Shown here: positions 43,478 to 51,315 of the stretch, piece after piece | Layout of the letters: every line of letters begins with the position of its first letter | Position numbering within the stretch: position 1 is the stretch's first letter | Assembly (NCBI GenBank): GCA_963789355.1 | Contig: CAWBKK010000009.1 | Location: forward strand, 62,001-126,000 | Origin: Gaiellasilicea sp963789355 | GTDB taxonomy: Bacteria > Actinomycetota > Thermoleophilia > Gaiellales > Gaiellaceae | Direction: 5' to 3' | Length of the DNA stretch: 64,000 nt | The notes under the pieces: model-generated | Database searches by the model: none | What the model saw: the letters and a program-made list of their open reading frames with translations, nothing else | What the model was told of the DNA's origin: nothing | Made by a program: the position numbers and the translations under genes

Positions 43478-44239
43478 TCAGTGTAGCGGCGTCGCGACGA
43501 GGGGGCCGACGGCGAGCTCGGCGTCCTCGGGAACCTCGCGGCGCACGTAGGCGAGCGCGACGGCGCCGCTCCCGTCCGCAGCTGCGCTGGTGATCCGGCC
43601 GACGCTCTTGCCCTCGTAGACGAGCTCGGCGTCGGGCTCGGGCAGCTCGGCGAGCTCGAGCACGCGGAGACCGCGATTCGCGTGGCCGCGGTAGTGCAGC
43701 CGCGCGATCGGCTCCTGACCCGGGTAGCAGCCCTTCGTGAAGCTGACCGCCCGCTCGGTCAGGCCGGCTTCCGCCGGAAGGACGCGGTCGTCGATCTCCT
43801 TGCCCCAGGCCGGTGTGCCGGCCCGGATCCGGAGCAGCTCGAGCTCCTCGGCCGAGACCGTCGGCTCGAGCTCCGCGTCCAGCAGCTCGGCCGCCGGCTC
43901 GCCGTAGTCGCCGGTCGTGATCCCAGCGCCTCCGAAGACGACGTGGGAGGTGTGCTCCTCCGGCTCGATCTCGGCCTTGGCGGCGAACCGCGCGCGGACG
44001 AGCTCGGCACGCACGCGCTCGCCGAGGTCAGGCTCGGTCAGCAGCAGGAAGTCCTCGTGGCCGCGGCGGAGGACGACGAGCGGGGCGATCACGCGCGCCT
44101 TGGGCGTCAGCAGCAACGCCTCGCACGACTCGCCCGGGCCGAGCGCGGCGACGTCGTTCGAGACCATCCGGTCGAGGTACTCCTCCGCGGCGGGGCCGGA
44201 GACGCGAACGAACGACCGGGGACGGAACGCGACACGCAT
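43478..44239 (-). CDS. ygfZ: YgfZ/GcvT-like folate-binding protein
   Basis: The 253-aa protein has the YgfZ signature KGCYPGQE with its conserved cysteine and the GcvT-like fold segments RVSGPAAEEYLDRMVSNDV and LTPKARVIAPLVV. YgfZ helps maintain certain Fe-S enzymes such as MiaB, using folate. ATG 44239 is 8 nt after TACAGT (leaderless). It is followed at once by the tRNA-Arg on the same strand. Confidence 0.9.
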   Translation of the reverse strand: MRVAFRPRSFVRVSGPAAEEYLDRMVSNDVAALGPGESCEALLLTPKARVIAPLVVLRRGHEDFLLLTEPDLGERVRAELVRARFAAKAEIEPEEHTSHVVFGGAGITTGDYGEPAAELLDAELEPTVSAEELELLRIRAGTPAWGKEIDDRVLPAEAGLTERAVSFTKGCYPGQEPIARLHYRGHANRGLRVLELAELPEPDAELVYEGKSVGRITSAAADGSGAVALAYVRREVPEDAELAVGPLVATPLH

Positions 44240-44246
44240 CCCTGGT

Positions 44247-44253
44247 TACTGTA
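44247..44253. promoter_or_regulatory. Symmetric -10 element for divergent ygfZ and oxidoreductase genes
   Basis: TACTGTA reads TACTGT on the plus strand (7 nt before ATG 44260) and TACAGT on the minus strand (8 nt before ATG 44239). The start codons are only 20 bp apart, so a single symmetric hexamer appears to serve both leaderless transcripts. Confidence 0.6.
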
Positions 44254-44259
44254 GAGACG

Positions 44260-44867
44260 ATGTTTCGCTCCAAGGCGGAAAAGAAGGTGCGCGACGCCGG
44301 CTACGACCCGGCCCGGCTCCCTCCCGGCCAGTATCTGACCGAGAAGTGGCCGGTCCTCCACGCCGGCTCGGTCCCGTCGATCGACTTGTCGACCTGGACG
44401 TTCGAGGTCTCGGGCGAGGTCGAGAACCCGGTGACGCTGTCGTGGGACGAGCTCAACGCGCTGCCGCGGACGGAGCACGTCCAGGACATCCACTGCGTCA
44501 CCCGGTGGTCGAAGTTCGACATGGCGTTCGAGGGCGTGCACTGGCGCGAGCTCGAAGGTCTCGTCCGCCCGAAGCCGGGCGCGCGCTTCGCGATCGCCCA
44601 CGCCGAGCAGGGGTACACGGCCAACGTGCCGATCTCGATTCCTCCGCGACGAGCACGCGCTGCTCGGCAACGCATGCAAACGGCGAGCCGCTCGCCGCCG
44701 AGCACGGCTACCCGCTCCGGCTCGTGATCCCGGGCAAGTACTTCTGGAAGAGCGCCAAGTGGCTGCGGGGTATCGAGCTCTCGGCGAGCGACAAGCCCGG
44801 CTTCTGGGAGCGCTACGGCTACCACAACGACGCCGACCCTTTCAAGGAAGAGCGCTACGGCTTCTAG
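44260..44867 (+). pseudogene. Sulfite-oxidase-like molybdopterin protein with two frameshifts
   Basis: The first part (FEVSGEVENPVTLSWDELNAL; DIHCVTRWSKFDMAFEGVHW, Cys as Mo ligand) is in one frame up to VPIS at about 44636. A short middle part (FLRDEHALL) reads in a second frame, and from about 44667 the remainder (THANGEPLAAEHGYPLRLVIPGK ... YHNDADPFKEERYGF) reads in a third. Two nearby indels (around 44635-44641 and 44664-44668) restore a full ~202-aa protein. Clustered errors in the assembly or a decaying gene would both explain this. Confidence 0.8.
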
Positions 44868-45129
44868 GCTCGCCGGCCCGGCCTTCGATCGTGTCTTCGA
44901 GCATGAGCGCGCGTCTCCCTTCGGGCTGGCGTCCCCACGACGAGGGGGACGAGCCAAGCCGCGGAGACGCGGCTGCGCGTCCTCCGCCGACCTCGGCGCC
45001 GGCGGACGTCTCGAGGCTCGCACACGACCTTTCCGGAGAACCGCGCGCGAATCACCCGTTCGAGTGACTTCAGCGCAGAGGCCTGACGCCGATACCTGGG
45101 CTACCCACCTCCCCCTAGTCTCACCCCTC
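44868..45129. other. Intergenic region, no confident gene
   Basis: A 54-aa frame (44903-45067, MSARLPSGWRPHDEGDEPSR...) is the only coding candidate and is listed separately. The last 60 bp is C-rich on the plus strand (CTACCCACCTCCCCC) and runs into a strong hairpin, so a short RNA is possible. No tmRNA, SRP, RNase P or 6S signature is seen. Confidence 0.5.
44903..45067 (+). CDS. Possible small protein, 54 aa
   Basis: ATG 44903 opens a frame ending with VSRLAHDLSGEPRANHPFE. The last part looks more protein-like than the proline/alanine-rich middle. No ribosome site or -10-like box is obvious and no family is recognised. It could be a chance frame in a GC-rich spacer. Confidence 0.3.
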   Translation: MSARLPSGWRPHDEGDEPSRGDAAARPPPTSAPADVSRLAHDLSGEPRANHPFE

Positions 45130-45155
45130 GAAGACCCGGCCCCCACCGGGTCTTC
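45130..45155 (+). terminator. Hairpin terminator GAAGACCCGG/CCGGGTCTTC
   Basis: A perfect 10-bp stem with loop CCCCCA is followed on the plus strand by ATTTAT. It would end plus-strand transcription from the oxidoreductase gene or from a small RNA in the spacer. Confidence 0.7.
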
Positions 45156-45157
45156 AT

Positions 45158-45202
45158 TTATGGGCGAAACCATGTTTCCCCCATAAGCCCCCTTCTTCTT
45201 CG
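45158..45202 (+). terminator. Hairpin with CAT loop and pyrimidine tail (left copy)
   Basis: TTATGGGCGAAAC, loop CAT, GTTTCCCCCATAA form a 13-position stem with one C-C mismatch, followed by GCCCCCTTCTTCTTCG. The right copy at 45397-45439 has the same loop, the GAAAC/GTTTC inner stem and the same tail, in inverted orientation. Confidence 0.65.
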
Positions 45203-45396
45203 TCGCCAGCCTGTCGGGGCCGCCGGGCCTCCGGCCGCGGCGCGCTTGGGCGAGCGATCCTCTCATCCGGAGAACGGCGAAGGGCCGGCGCGATGGCCGG
45301 CCCTCCTGGTCTTCCGTCGGCCAACGGGCCGACTGTGGCGGGCGGAGCCGGGTTCATCCCGGCGGGAGCCCAGACCCCGTTCCATTCGCAGCTGCG
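45203..45396. other. Spacer between the two inverted hairpins
   Basis: About 195 bp with no coding frame I would trust. It contains GC-rich self-complementary patches (for example GGGCCGGC...GCCGGCCC near 45285-45305). Nothing else is recognised. Confidence 0.5.
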
Positions 45397-45439
45397 AAGA
45401 AGAAGGGGGCCCACGGGGGAAACATGGTTTCCCCCGTGC
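45397..45439 (-). terminator. groEL terminator: hairpin with CAT loop and pyrimidine tail (right copy)
   Basis: On the minus strand, 3 nt after the groEL TAA: CACGGGGGAAAC, loop CAT, GTTTCCCCCGTG, a perfect 12-bp stem, then GGCCCCCTTCTTCTTCG. The tail is a pyrimidine run rather than poly-U. It faces the left copy. Confidence 0.75.
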
Positions 45440-45442
45440 CGT

Positions 45443-47071
45443 TTACATCATCCCGCCCATGCCGCCCATGTCGGGCATGCCGGCGCCGGCGCCGGCCTTC
45501 TCGGGCGCCTCGGCGACGATCGCCTCGGTGGTGAGGATGTTCTTCGCGATCGACGCGGCGTTCTGCAGCGCCGAGCGCGTCACCATCGTCGGATCGATGA
45601 TCCCGGCCTTGACCAGGTCCTCGACCTCGCCGGTGTCGACATTCAGACCCTGGCCCTTGGTGGCCTGACGGACCTGGTTGACGACGACCGAGCCCTCGAG
45701 CCCGGCGTTGTAGGCGAGCTGCCGGAGCGGCTCCTCGAGCGAGCGGGCGATGATCTGCGCGCCCGTCTTCTCGTCGCCCTCGAACGAATCGAGCTTGATC
45801 GACGAGACCGCCTGCAGAAGCGCGACGCCGCCGCCCGGCACGATGCCCTCCTCGAGGGCTGCGCGGGTGGCCTGGAGCGCGTCCTCGACGCGGTGCTTCT
45901 TCTCCTTCATCTCCGTCTCGGTGGCAGCGCCGACCTTGACGACGGCAACGCCGCCGGCCAGCTTTGCGAGCCGCTCCTGGAGCTTCTCGCGGTCGAAGTC
46001 GGAGTCGGTGTTCTCGATCTCGGACTTGAGCTGCTTGATCCGGGACTTGATCGCCTCGGCGTCACCGGCACCGTCGATGATCGTCGTCGTGTCCTTCGTG
46101 ACGACGATCCGGCGGCCGCGGCCGAGCTGCGCGATCTTCGTGTTCTCGAGCTTGAGGCCCATCTCCTCGGTGATCACCTCGGCGCCGCTGAGGATCGCAA
46201 TGTCCTCGAGCATGCGCTTGCGGCGGTCGCCGAAGCCCGGAGCCTTGACCGCGACGGCCGTGAAGGTGCCGCGGAGCTTGTTGACGACGATCGTCGCGAG
46301 CGCCTCGCCCTCGACGTCCTCGGCCACGATCAGAAGCGGGCGACCGGCCTGGATGACCTGCTCGAGCACGGGCAGGAGATCCTTGACGGAGCCGATCTTC
46401 TGGTTCGCGACGAGGATGTACGGATCGTCGAGCACGGCTTCCATGCGCTCGGCGTCGGTGATCATGTACGGCGAGAGGTAGCCCTTGTCGAACTGCATCC
46501 CCTCGGTGAACTCGAGCTCGAGGCCGAACGTCTGGCCCTCCTCGACGTTCACGACGCCGTCCTTGCCGACCTTCTCGATCGCGTCCGCGATCACGTCGCC
46601 GATCTCGCGCTCACGCGCCGAGATGGTGGCGACCCGGGCGATGTCCTCCTTGCCCGAGACCTCCTTCGACTGCTTCTTCAGATCCGCGACGACGGCCTCG
46701 ACGGCCGCCTCGATGCCGCGCTTGATCCCCATCGGGTTCGCGCCCGCGGCCACGTTCTTGAGGCCTTCGCGCACGATCGCCTGGGCGAGCACGGTCGCGG
46801 TCGTGGTGCCGTCGCCGGCCACGTCGTTGGTGGCCGTCGCCACCTCGCGAATCAGCTGTGCTCCCTGGTTCTCGAACACATCCTCGACCTCGATCTCACG
46901 AGCGATCGTGACACCGTCGTTCGTGATCGTCGGCGCGCCGTACTTCTTGTCCAGCACGACGTACCGGCCCTTGGGGCCGAGCGTCACCTTGACGGTGTCG
47001 GCGAGGATGTTGACGCCGCGCTCGAGCGCGCGACGTGCGTCCTCGTTGAACTTGAGCTCCTTGTGAGCCAT
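45443..47071 (-). CDS. groEL: Chaperonin GroEL (60 kDa)
   Basis: The 542-aa chaperonin is full length with GDGTTTATVLAQAI (ATP site), GPKGRYVVLDKKYG and the C-terminal glycine-methionine tail GMPDMGGMGGMM. It folds proteins with GroES as a double ring. It follows groES by 21 bp and ends at a strong hairpin. The operon is under a CIRCE element upstream of groES. Confidence 0.98.
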   Translation of the reverse strand: MAHKELKFNEDARRALERGVNILADTVKVTLGPKGRYVVLDKKYGAPTITNDGVTIAREIEVEDVFENQGAQLIREVATATNDVAGDGTTTATVLAQAIVREGLKNVAAGANPMGIKRGIEAAVEAVVADLKKQSKEVSGKEDIARVATISAREREIGDVIADAIEKVGKDGVVNVEEGQTFGLELEFTEGMQFDKGYLSPYMITDAERMEAVLDDPYILVANQKIGSVKDLLPVLEQVIQAGRPLLIVAEDVEGEALATIVVNKLRGTFTAVAVKAPGFGDRRKRMLEDIAILSGAEVITEEMGLKLENTKIAQLGRGRRIVVTKDTTTIIDGAGDAEAIKSRIKQLKSEIENTDSDFDREKLQERLAKLAGGVAVVKVGAATETEMKEKKHRVEDALQATRAALEEGIVPGGGVALLQAVSSIKLDSFEGDEKTGAQIIARSLEEPLRQLAYNAGLEGSVVVNQVRQATKGQGLNVDTGEVEDLVKAGIIDPTMVTRSALQNAASIAKNILTTEAIVAEAPEKAGAGAGMPDMGGMGGMM

Positions 47072-47092
47072 TTCTGGTGTTCCTCCTAATCC

Positions 47093-47398
47093 CTAGACTG
47101 CGGCGCGGTCGCCGACGACCTTCGCGAGGACGTCCGACTCGCGCAGAATCAGGACATCGTCGGCGCCGACCTTGATCTCGGTTCCGCCGTACTTGGAGAA
47201 GATGATCTCGTCACCCTCCTCGACGTCCATCTTGATGTACTCCCCGTCCTCGTCGCGAGGGCCGGGACCGACCGCGAGGACGTTGCCGCGCTGCGGCTTC
47301 TCCTTCGCGGTGTCCGGCAGCACGATGCCGCTGACCGTGATTTCCTCTTCTTCGAGGATCTCCACGATCAGGCGGTCACCAAGAGGCTGCAAATTCAT
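47093..47398 (-). CDS. groES: Co-chaperonin GroES (10 kDa)
   Basis: The 101-aa protein starts MNLQPLGDRLIVEILEEEE and contains GIVLPDTAKEKPQRG and IIFSKYGGTEI, as in all GroES. I chose ATG 47398 because GAGGAGG lies 6 nt upstream; an upstream ATG (47413) adds non-conserved residues. Unlike most genes here it has a leader, which carries the CIRCE operator. Confidence 0.97.
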   Translation of the reverse strand: MNLQPLGDRLIVEILEEEEITVSGIVLPDTAKEKPQRGNVLAVGPGPRDEDGEYIKMDVEEGDEIIFSKYGGTEIKVGADDVLILRESDVLAKVVGDRAAV

Positions 47399-47437
47399 GT
47401 GATGCCTCCTCAATCTTCAGACTTTGTGACAGTACCT

Positions 47438-47460
47438 GGCACTCTCGCTGTGAGAGTGCC
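47438..47460. promoter_or_regulatory. CIRCE element (HrcA operator)
   Basis: GGCACTC-N9-GAGTGCC is the HrcA-binding inverted repeat, one base off the usual GCACTC core context on each side (GGCACTC rather than TAGCACTC). It lies 40-62 bp upstream of the groES ATG, at the predicted transcription start, so HrcA should repress groESL until heat shock. hrcA is not in the window. Confidence 0.9.
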
Positions 47461-47466
47461 GACGAC

Positions 47467-47494
47467 AGTTTACAGCCGCCGGGACGCAAGGCAA
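47467..47494 (-). promoter_or_regulatory. groES promoter
   Basis: On the minus strand, TTGCCT (47494-47489) and TAAACT (47472-47467) are separated by 16 bp. Transcription would start near 47460, at the edge of CIRCE. Confidence 0.6.
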
Positions 47495-47537
47495 GCGACA
47501 ACCGGTCGTGGAGAGGACGAAGTGTCACAAAGTCGCG

Positions 47538-47963
47538 ATGAAACGTGAGTTCTCTGCGGGCGGCGTGATCGTCCGGCGGCTGCGGGGCCGTTGGTGGCTC
47601 GCGGCGATTCGCCCGAATGGGAGGGCCGAGGGGGTCTGGGCGCTGCCGAAAGGCCTGATCGACCCCGGCGAGAGCGGCGCCGCGACGGCCGTGCGCGAAG
47701 TGGCCGAGGAAACGGGGCTGTCGGGACGGCTGGAGGGCAAGCTCGGCGACGTCCGCTACGTCTACACCCGCGGCGGCGAGCGGATCTTCAAGGTCGTCAG
47801 CTTCTTCTTGCTCCACTACACAAGCGGGCGGATCGGCGAGCTCCCGCCGGGGATGGAGCTCGAGGTGGCGGAGGCACGCTGGCTCCCGCTCGACGACGCG
47901 CCGCGCCTGCTCGCGTACGGCGGCGAGCGGGAGATGGCCACGAAGGCTGCCGCGCTTCTATGA
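47538..47963 (+). CDS. NUDIX hydrolase
   Basis: The 141-aa protein has a NUDIX box: GLIDPGESGAATAVREVAEE, which continues TGL. It hydrolyses a nucleoside diphosphate derivative not identifiable from sequence. ATG 47538 (MKREFSAGGV) is preferred over 47508. It is divergent from groES; the 12-bp TGTCACAAAGTC just before its start also occurs in the groES leader. Confidence 0.88.
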   Translation: MKREFSAGGVIVRRLRGRWWLAAIRPNGRAEGVWALPKGLIDPGESGAATAVREVAEETGLSGRLEGKLGDVRYVYTRGGERIFKVVSFFLLHYTSGRIGELPPGMELEVAEARWLPLDDAPRLLAYGGEREMATKAAALL

Positions 47964-47973
47964 TCATCCCCCG

Positions 47974-48336
47974 GTGGCCATGTTCGCGCTGAACTTCTAC
48001 TCCCCGCTGGTCGCCGACCAGCTGCGCACGCACCGGAAAACGGCGACGATCAGGCTCGGCGACAAGTCGGGCAAGTACAAGAAGGGGATGATCGTGACCG
48101 TGCTCGTCGGCGTCCGCTACGGCCAGCGCGAGAAGATCTTCGACGCCGTGATCGACAAGGTCGAGGTGAAGCAGATCAAGGAGCTGTCGCCGCGCGAGAT
48201 CGAGCACGACAACCCCGAGATCCGCCGCCCCGACGAGATGACCCGTTTCCTCGGTCAGCTCTACAACCGGCCCGTCGAGGAGGACGAGACGGTCACCGTG
48301 ATCCGCTTTTCGCAGATCATCGGTTCGATGTTCTAA
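47974..48336 (+). CDS. ASCH-domain protein
   Basis: The 120-aa protein (LNFYSPLVADQLRTHRKTATIRLGDK ... GMIVTVLVGV) has the beta-barrel pattern of ASCH domains, related to PUA and thought to bind RNA or nucleotides. GTG 47974 is the first start; ATG 47980 is two codons on. It follows the NUDIX gene by 10 bp. Confidence 0.7.
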   Translation: MAMFALNFYSPLVADQLRTHRKTATIRLGDKSGKYKKGMIVTVLVGVRYGQREKIFDAVIDKVEVKQIKELSPREIEHDNPEIRRPDEMTRFLGQLYNRPVEEDETVTVIRFSQIIGSMF

Positions 48337-48368
48337 AGGCGTCGCCGTAACATGGCGGAGGAGCGCCC

Positions 48369-50003
48369 GTGACCTCCCCCGCCGCCCGAATGCCGCTGCT
48401 CGTGGTCGCCGACGACGACCCGGCCGGGCGCGGCCTGATCGAGGAGGAGCTCGGCCGCCGCTACGGCGCCGACTACACGGTCACAATCTGCGCCACCGCC
48501 GAGCTGGAGCGCGTCCTCGACGCGGCCGCAGCCGACGGCGACGACGTCGCGCTTGCCCTCGCCTCGGGCAAGGAAGGAGCCGACCTGCTCGCGCGGATGC
48601 GCGGCCGCTTTCCGACCGCGCGGCGCGGCCTGCTGATCCCGTGGCTCGGCTGGAGCCGCCGCGGCGTCGGCGAACTTGTGCTGCGAAGCATGGCCCGCGG
48701 CTGGATCGACCTCTACGTGATCCGGCCCACCCGGCGGCGCGACGAGGTCTTCCACCGCACGATCAGCGAGCTCCTGCAGGAGTCGGAGCGCCTGCGCGGC
48801 GAGGGCCCCGCCGGCGCGACCGTCGTCGCGGACGGCCGCTCGGCGCGGGCGCACGAGCTCCGGGCTGCTCTCGCCGGCCTCGGGATCCCGCACCGGACGC
48901 TCGCCGCCCCGGACGGCGCTCCACCCGCCGTGACGCTCGCCGACGGCCGTACGCTGACCGATCCCGACGCAGCCGAGCTGACCCGCGCGCTCGGCTTCCC
49001 GACCGAGCTCGACGCGCACGAGGCAGACCTCCTCGTCGTGGGCGCCGGGCCAGCGGGGCTGAGCGCCGCGGTCTACGGCGCCTCGGAGGGACTGCGAACG
49101 ACGGTGCTCGACGCGGGCGCCGTCGGGGGCCAGGCCGGCTCGAGCTCGCTGATCCGCAACTATCTCGGCTTCCCCCGCGGTCTCGGCGGCGGCGAGCTGG
49201 CCCAGCGCGCGTACCAGCAGGCCTGGCTCTTCGGCGCGCAGTTCCGGCTCACCCACCGCGCGACATCGCTGGAGCCGCGTGACGGCAGACACGTCGTTCG
49301 CACAGGTGACGGCACCGAGATCACGGCGCGCGCGGTCGTGCTCGCGCTCGGGGTCGAGTACCGGCGGCTCGATGCTCCGGGCCTGACCGAGCTCGAGGGC
49401 GCCGGTGTCTACTACGGCGCTTCGATGTCGGAGGCGCAGGCCCTTGCCGGCGAGAGCGTCTACGTGGTCGGCGGCGGCAACTCGGCCGGCCAGGCCGCGC
49501 TCCACCTCGCCCGCTACGCGTGCAAGGTTCGGATCCTCGTTCGAGGGCCAAGCCTCGCGGCGACGATGTCCCAGTACCTGATCGACACGATCGACCGGGA
49601 TCCGAACGTGGAAGTGAGCCCGCACACCGAAGTCGCGGCAGCGCTCGGGGACGGCAAACTCGAGCGGCTGGAGCTGCGCACGCCGGCCGGGATCGAGACC
49701 GCGCGTGCGGCCGCTCTCATCGTCCTGATCGGAGCCCATCCGCACACGGAGTGGCTGCCGGACGAGATCGCCCGCGACCAGTGGGGGTACCTTGCCACCG
49801 GCCCCGGCGCTCCCGGCTGGCCCCTCGAGCGCTCGCCGCTTCCGCTCGAGACGACCCTTCCCGGCGTCTTCGCCGCAGGGGACGTCCGCGCCCGCTCGGT
49901 CAAGCGCGTCGCGTCGGCCGCGGGCTCCGGCGCGCTCGCAGTCAGCGACGTCCACTCCTTCCTCTCTCTGGAGCCGTCCGCCCGATGGCCCGTCCGCAGC
50001 TGA
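48369..50003 (+). CDS. Receiver-like domain fused to thioredoxin-reductase-like FAD oxidoreductase
   Basis: The 544-aa protein has an N-terminal receiver-like domain (MPLLVVADDDPAGRGLIEEE, residues 8-125), a linker, and a TrxR-like domain: VVGAGPAGLSAAVYGASEG (FAD), GGGNSAGQAALHLARYA (NAD(P)H) and GVFAAGDVRA. The redox CxxC of true thioredoxin reductases is absent, so the partner is unknown. GGAGGAG precedes the GTG start. Its last 19 bp overlap the cyclase gene, which couples redox to cyclic-nucleotide signalling. Confidence 0.85.
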   Translation: MTSPAARMPLLVVADDDPAGRGLIEEELGRRYGADYTVTICATAELERVLDAAAADGDDVALALASGKEGADLLARMRGRFPTARRGLLIPWLGWSRRGVGELVLRSMARGWIDLYVIRPTRRRDEVFHRTISELLQESERLRGEGPAGATVVADGRSARAHELRAALAGLGIPHRTLAAPDGAPPAVTLADGRTLTDPDAAELTRALGFPTELDAHEADLLVVGAGPAGLSAAVYGASEGLRTTVLDAGAVGGQAGSSSLIRNYLGFPRGLGGGELAQRAYQQAWLFGAQFRLTHRATSLEPRDGRHVVRTGDGTEITARAVVLALGVEYRRLDAPGLTELEGAGVYYGASMSEAQALAGESVYVVGGGNSAGQAALHLARYACKVRILVRGPSLAATMSQYLIDTIDRDPNVEVSPHTEVAAALGDGKLERLELRTPAGIETARAAALIVLIGAHPHTEWLPDEIARDQWGYLATGPGAPGWPLERSPLPLETTLPGVFAAGDVRARSVKRVASAAGSGALAVSDVHSFLSLEPSARWPVRS

Positions 50004-51295
50004 CGCTCGCGGCGCTGCTCGCGCTGCCGCTCGCCGGGCTGGCGGTCCTGCTCGCAGCGCCCGATGCGGATGTGCACTGGCAGCACCAGCCGTCGCACTT
50101 CTGGCTCGTTCTCGTCACCTCCGGCCTGAATGCGGTGCTGGCCTACGCGACCGGCGTCGCGGCCCGTCGCCGCGGCGATCGGCGAGTTCACCTCGTCTCG
50201 CTCTCGTTCCTCGCCGCCTCCGGCTTTCTCGCGCTGCACGCGCTCGCCACGCCCGCCGTGCTCCTCGACAAGCCGAACCTCGGCTTCGTGATCGCGACGC
50301 CGGTCGGCCTCGTGCTCGCCGGCGCGCTCGCCGCCCTATCCGCTCTCGACAGCGAGCCGGTCCAGCCGAAGCTGATCGAGCGGGGGCTCCTCGTCCTGCT
50401 CGTGGGCTGGACGGTCGCCGCGCTCACGCTCTTCCCGGAGGTGGACGACTCGGTCGTGCCCGAGCGCCTGTCGGCGCCGCTCGTCTCGCTCTCGATCGTC
50501 GGGATCGCCTTCTACGGGTTCGCGGTCGCGCGCTATCTCGCGCTCTACCGGGAACGGAGCTCGCGGCTCGTGCTCGGCTTCACCGTCGCCTTCGTCCTGC
50601 TCGCGGAGGCGATGATCGCGGTCGCGGTCGGCCGCAACTGGCAGGTGTCCTGGTGGGAGTGGCACGTGCTGATGCTGCTCGCCTTCGGCGTGATCGCCGT
50701 GATGGCCCACCGGGAAGGCTCCGAGGAGCGGTTCGGACGCCTCTATCTCGACCGTGACGCGCAGCCCGTGACCGTGCTCTTCGCCGACCTGAAGGGCTTC
50801 ACCTCGTTCTCGGAGCGGCATGAGCCGACGGTCGTGTCGCGCATGCTCGACGAACTCTTCGGCGCGGCGATCCCCGCGATCGAGCGCCACGCCGGCCGCG
50901 TCGACCGCCTGATCGGCGACGCGGTCTTCGCCACGTTCGAGGGCGACGACCACGCCCAGCGTGCGGCTCGAGCCGCGCTCGGGCTGCAGCAGGAGACGGG
51001 AGCGCTGGCGGCCGAGCATCCCGACTGGCCGCGTTTCCGGGCGGGGCTCCACACCGGCGAAGCGTCGGTCGGCGTCCTCGGGACCGGGAGCGGCCGCACC
51101 TACAGCGCGATCGGCGACACCGTCAACCTCGGCTCCCGGATCGAAGGGCTCGCCCCGCCCGGCAGTGTCGCGATCAGCGCCGAGACCGCCAAGCACCTCT
51201 GGGGCGCCGAGACGGAGTCGCTCGACACGTTTCAGGTGAAGGGCCGCGAGGAGCCGGTCGAGGTGCTCCTGCTGAAGCGCGTGCCGCCGGGCTGA
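49985..51295 (+). CDS. Membrane class III nucleotidyl cyclase with histidine-rich membrane domain
   Basis: The 436-aa protein has about seven membrane segments (residues 5-245) and a class III cyclase domain: VLFADLKGFTSFSE, RLIGDAVFATFEG, AIGDTVNLGSRIEG. The usual lysine before the second metal aspartate is arginine (RVDRLIGD), so nucleotide choice is uncertain. HQPSHF, LALHALAT and SWWEWH in the membrane part match the cyclase at 28761-30188. It overlaps the FAD oxidoreductase gene and is probably co-translated with it. Confidence 0.85.
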   Translation: MARPQLTLAALLALPLAGLAVLLAAPDADVHWQHQPSHFWLVLVTSGLNAVLAYATGVAARRRGDRRVHLVSLSFLAASGFLALHALATPAVLLDKPNLGFVIATPVGLVLAGALAALSALDSEPVQPKLIERGLLVLLVGWTVAALTLFPEVDDSVVPERLSAPLVSLSIVGIAFYGFAVARYLALYRERSSRLVLGFTVAFVLLAEAMIAVAVGRNWQVSWWEWHVLMLLAFGVIAVMAHREGSEERFGRLYLDRDAQPVTVLFADLKGFTSFSERHEPTVVSRMLDELFGAAIPAIERHAGRVDRLIGDAVFATFEGDDHAQRAARAALGLQQETGALAAEHPDWPRFRAGLHTGEASVGVLGTGSGRTYSAIGDTVNLGSRIEGLAPPGSVAISAETAKHLWGAETESLDTFQVKGREEPVEVLLLKRVPPG

Positions 51296-51315
51296 CTAGC
51301 CGGCGGCCCGGCCGC

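Noticed and set aside
44903..45129. tmRNA, SRP RNA, RNase P RNA or 6S RNA in the large spacer
   Set aside because: Searched by eye on both strands for their conserved blocks; none found.
45154..45414. 86-aa minus-strand frame across the hairpin spacer
   Set aside because: Begins and ends inside the terminator hairpins, low-complexity composition, no start signals.
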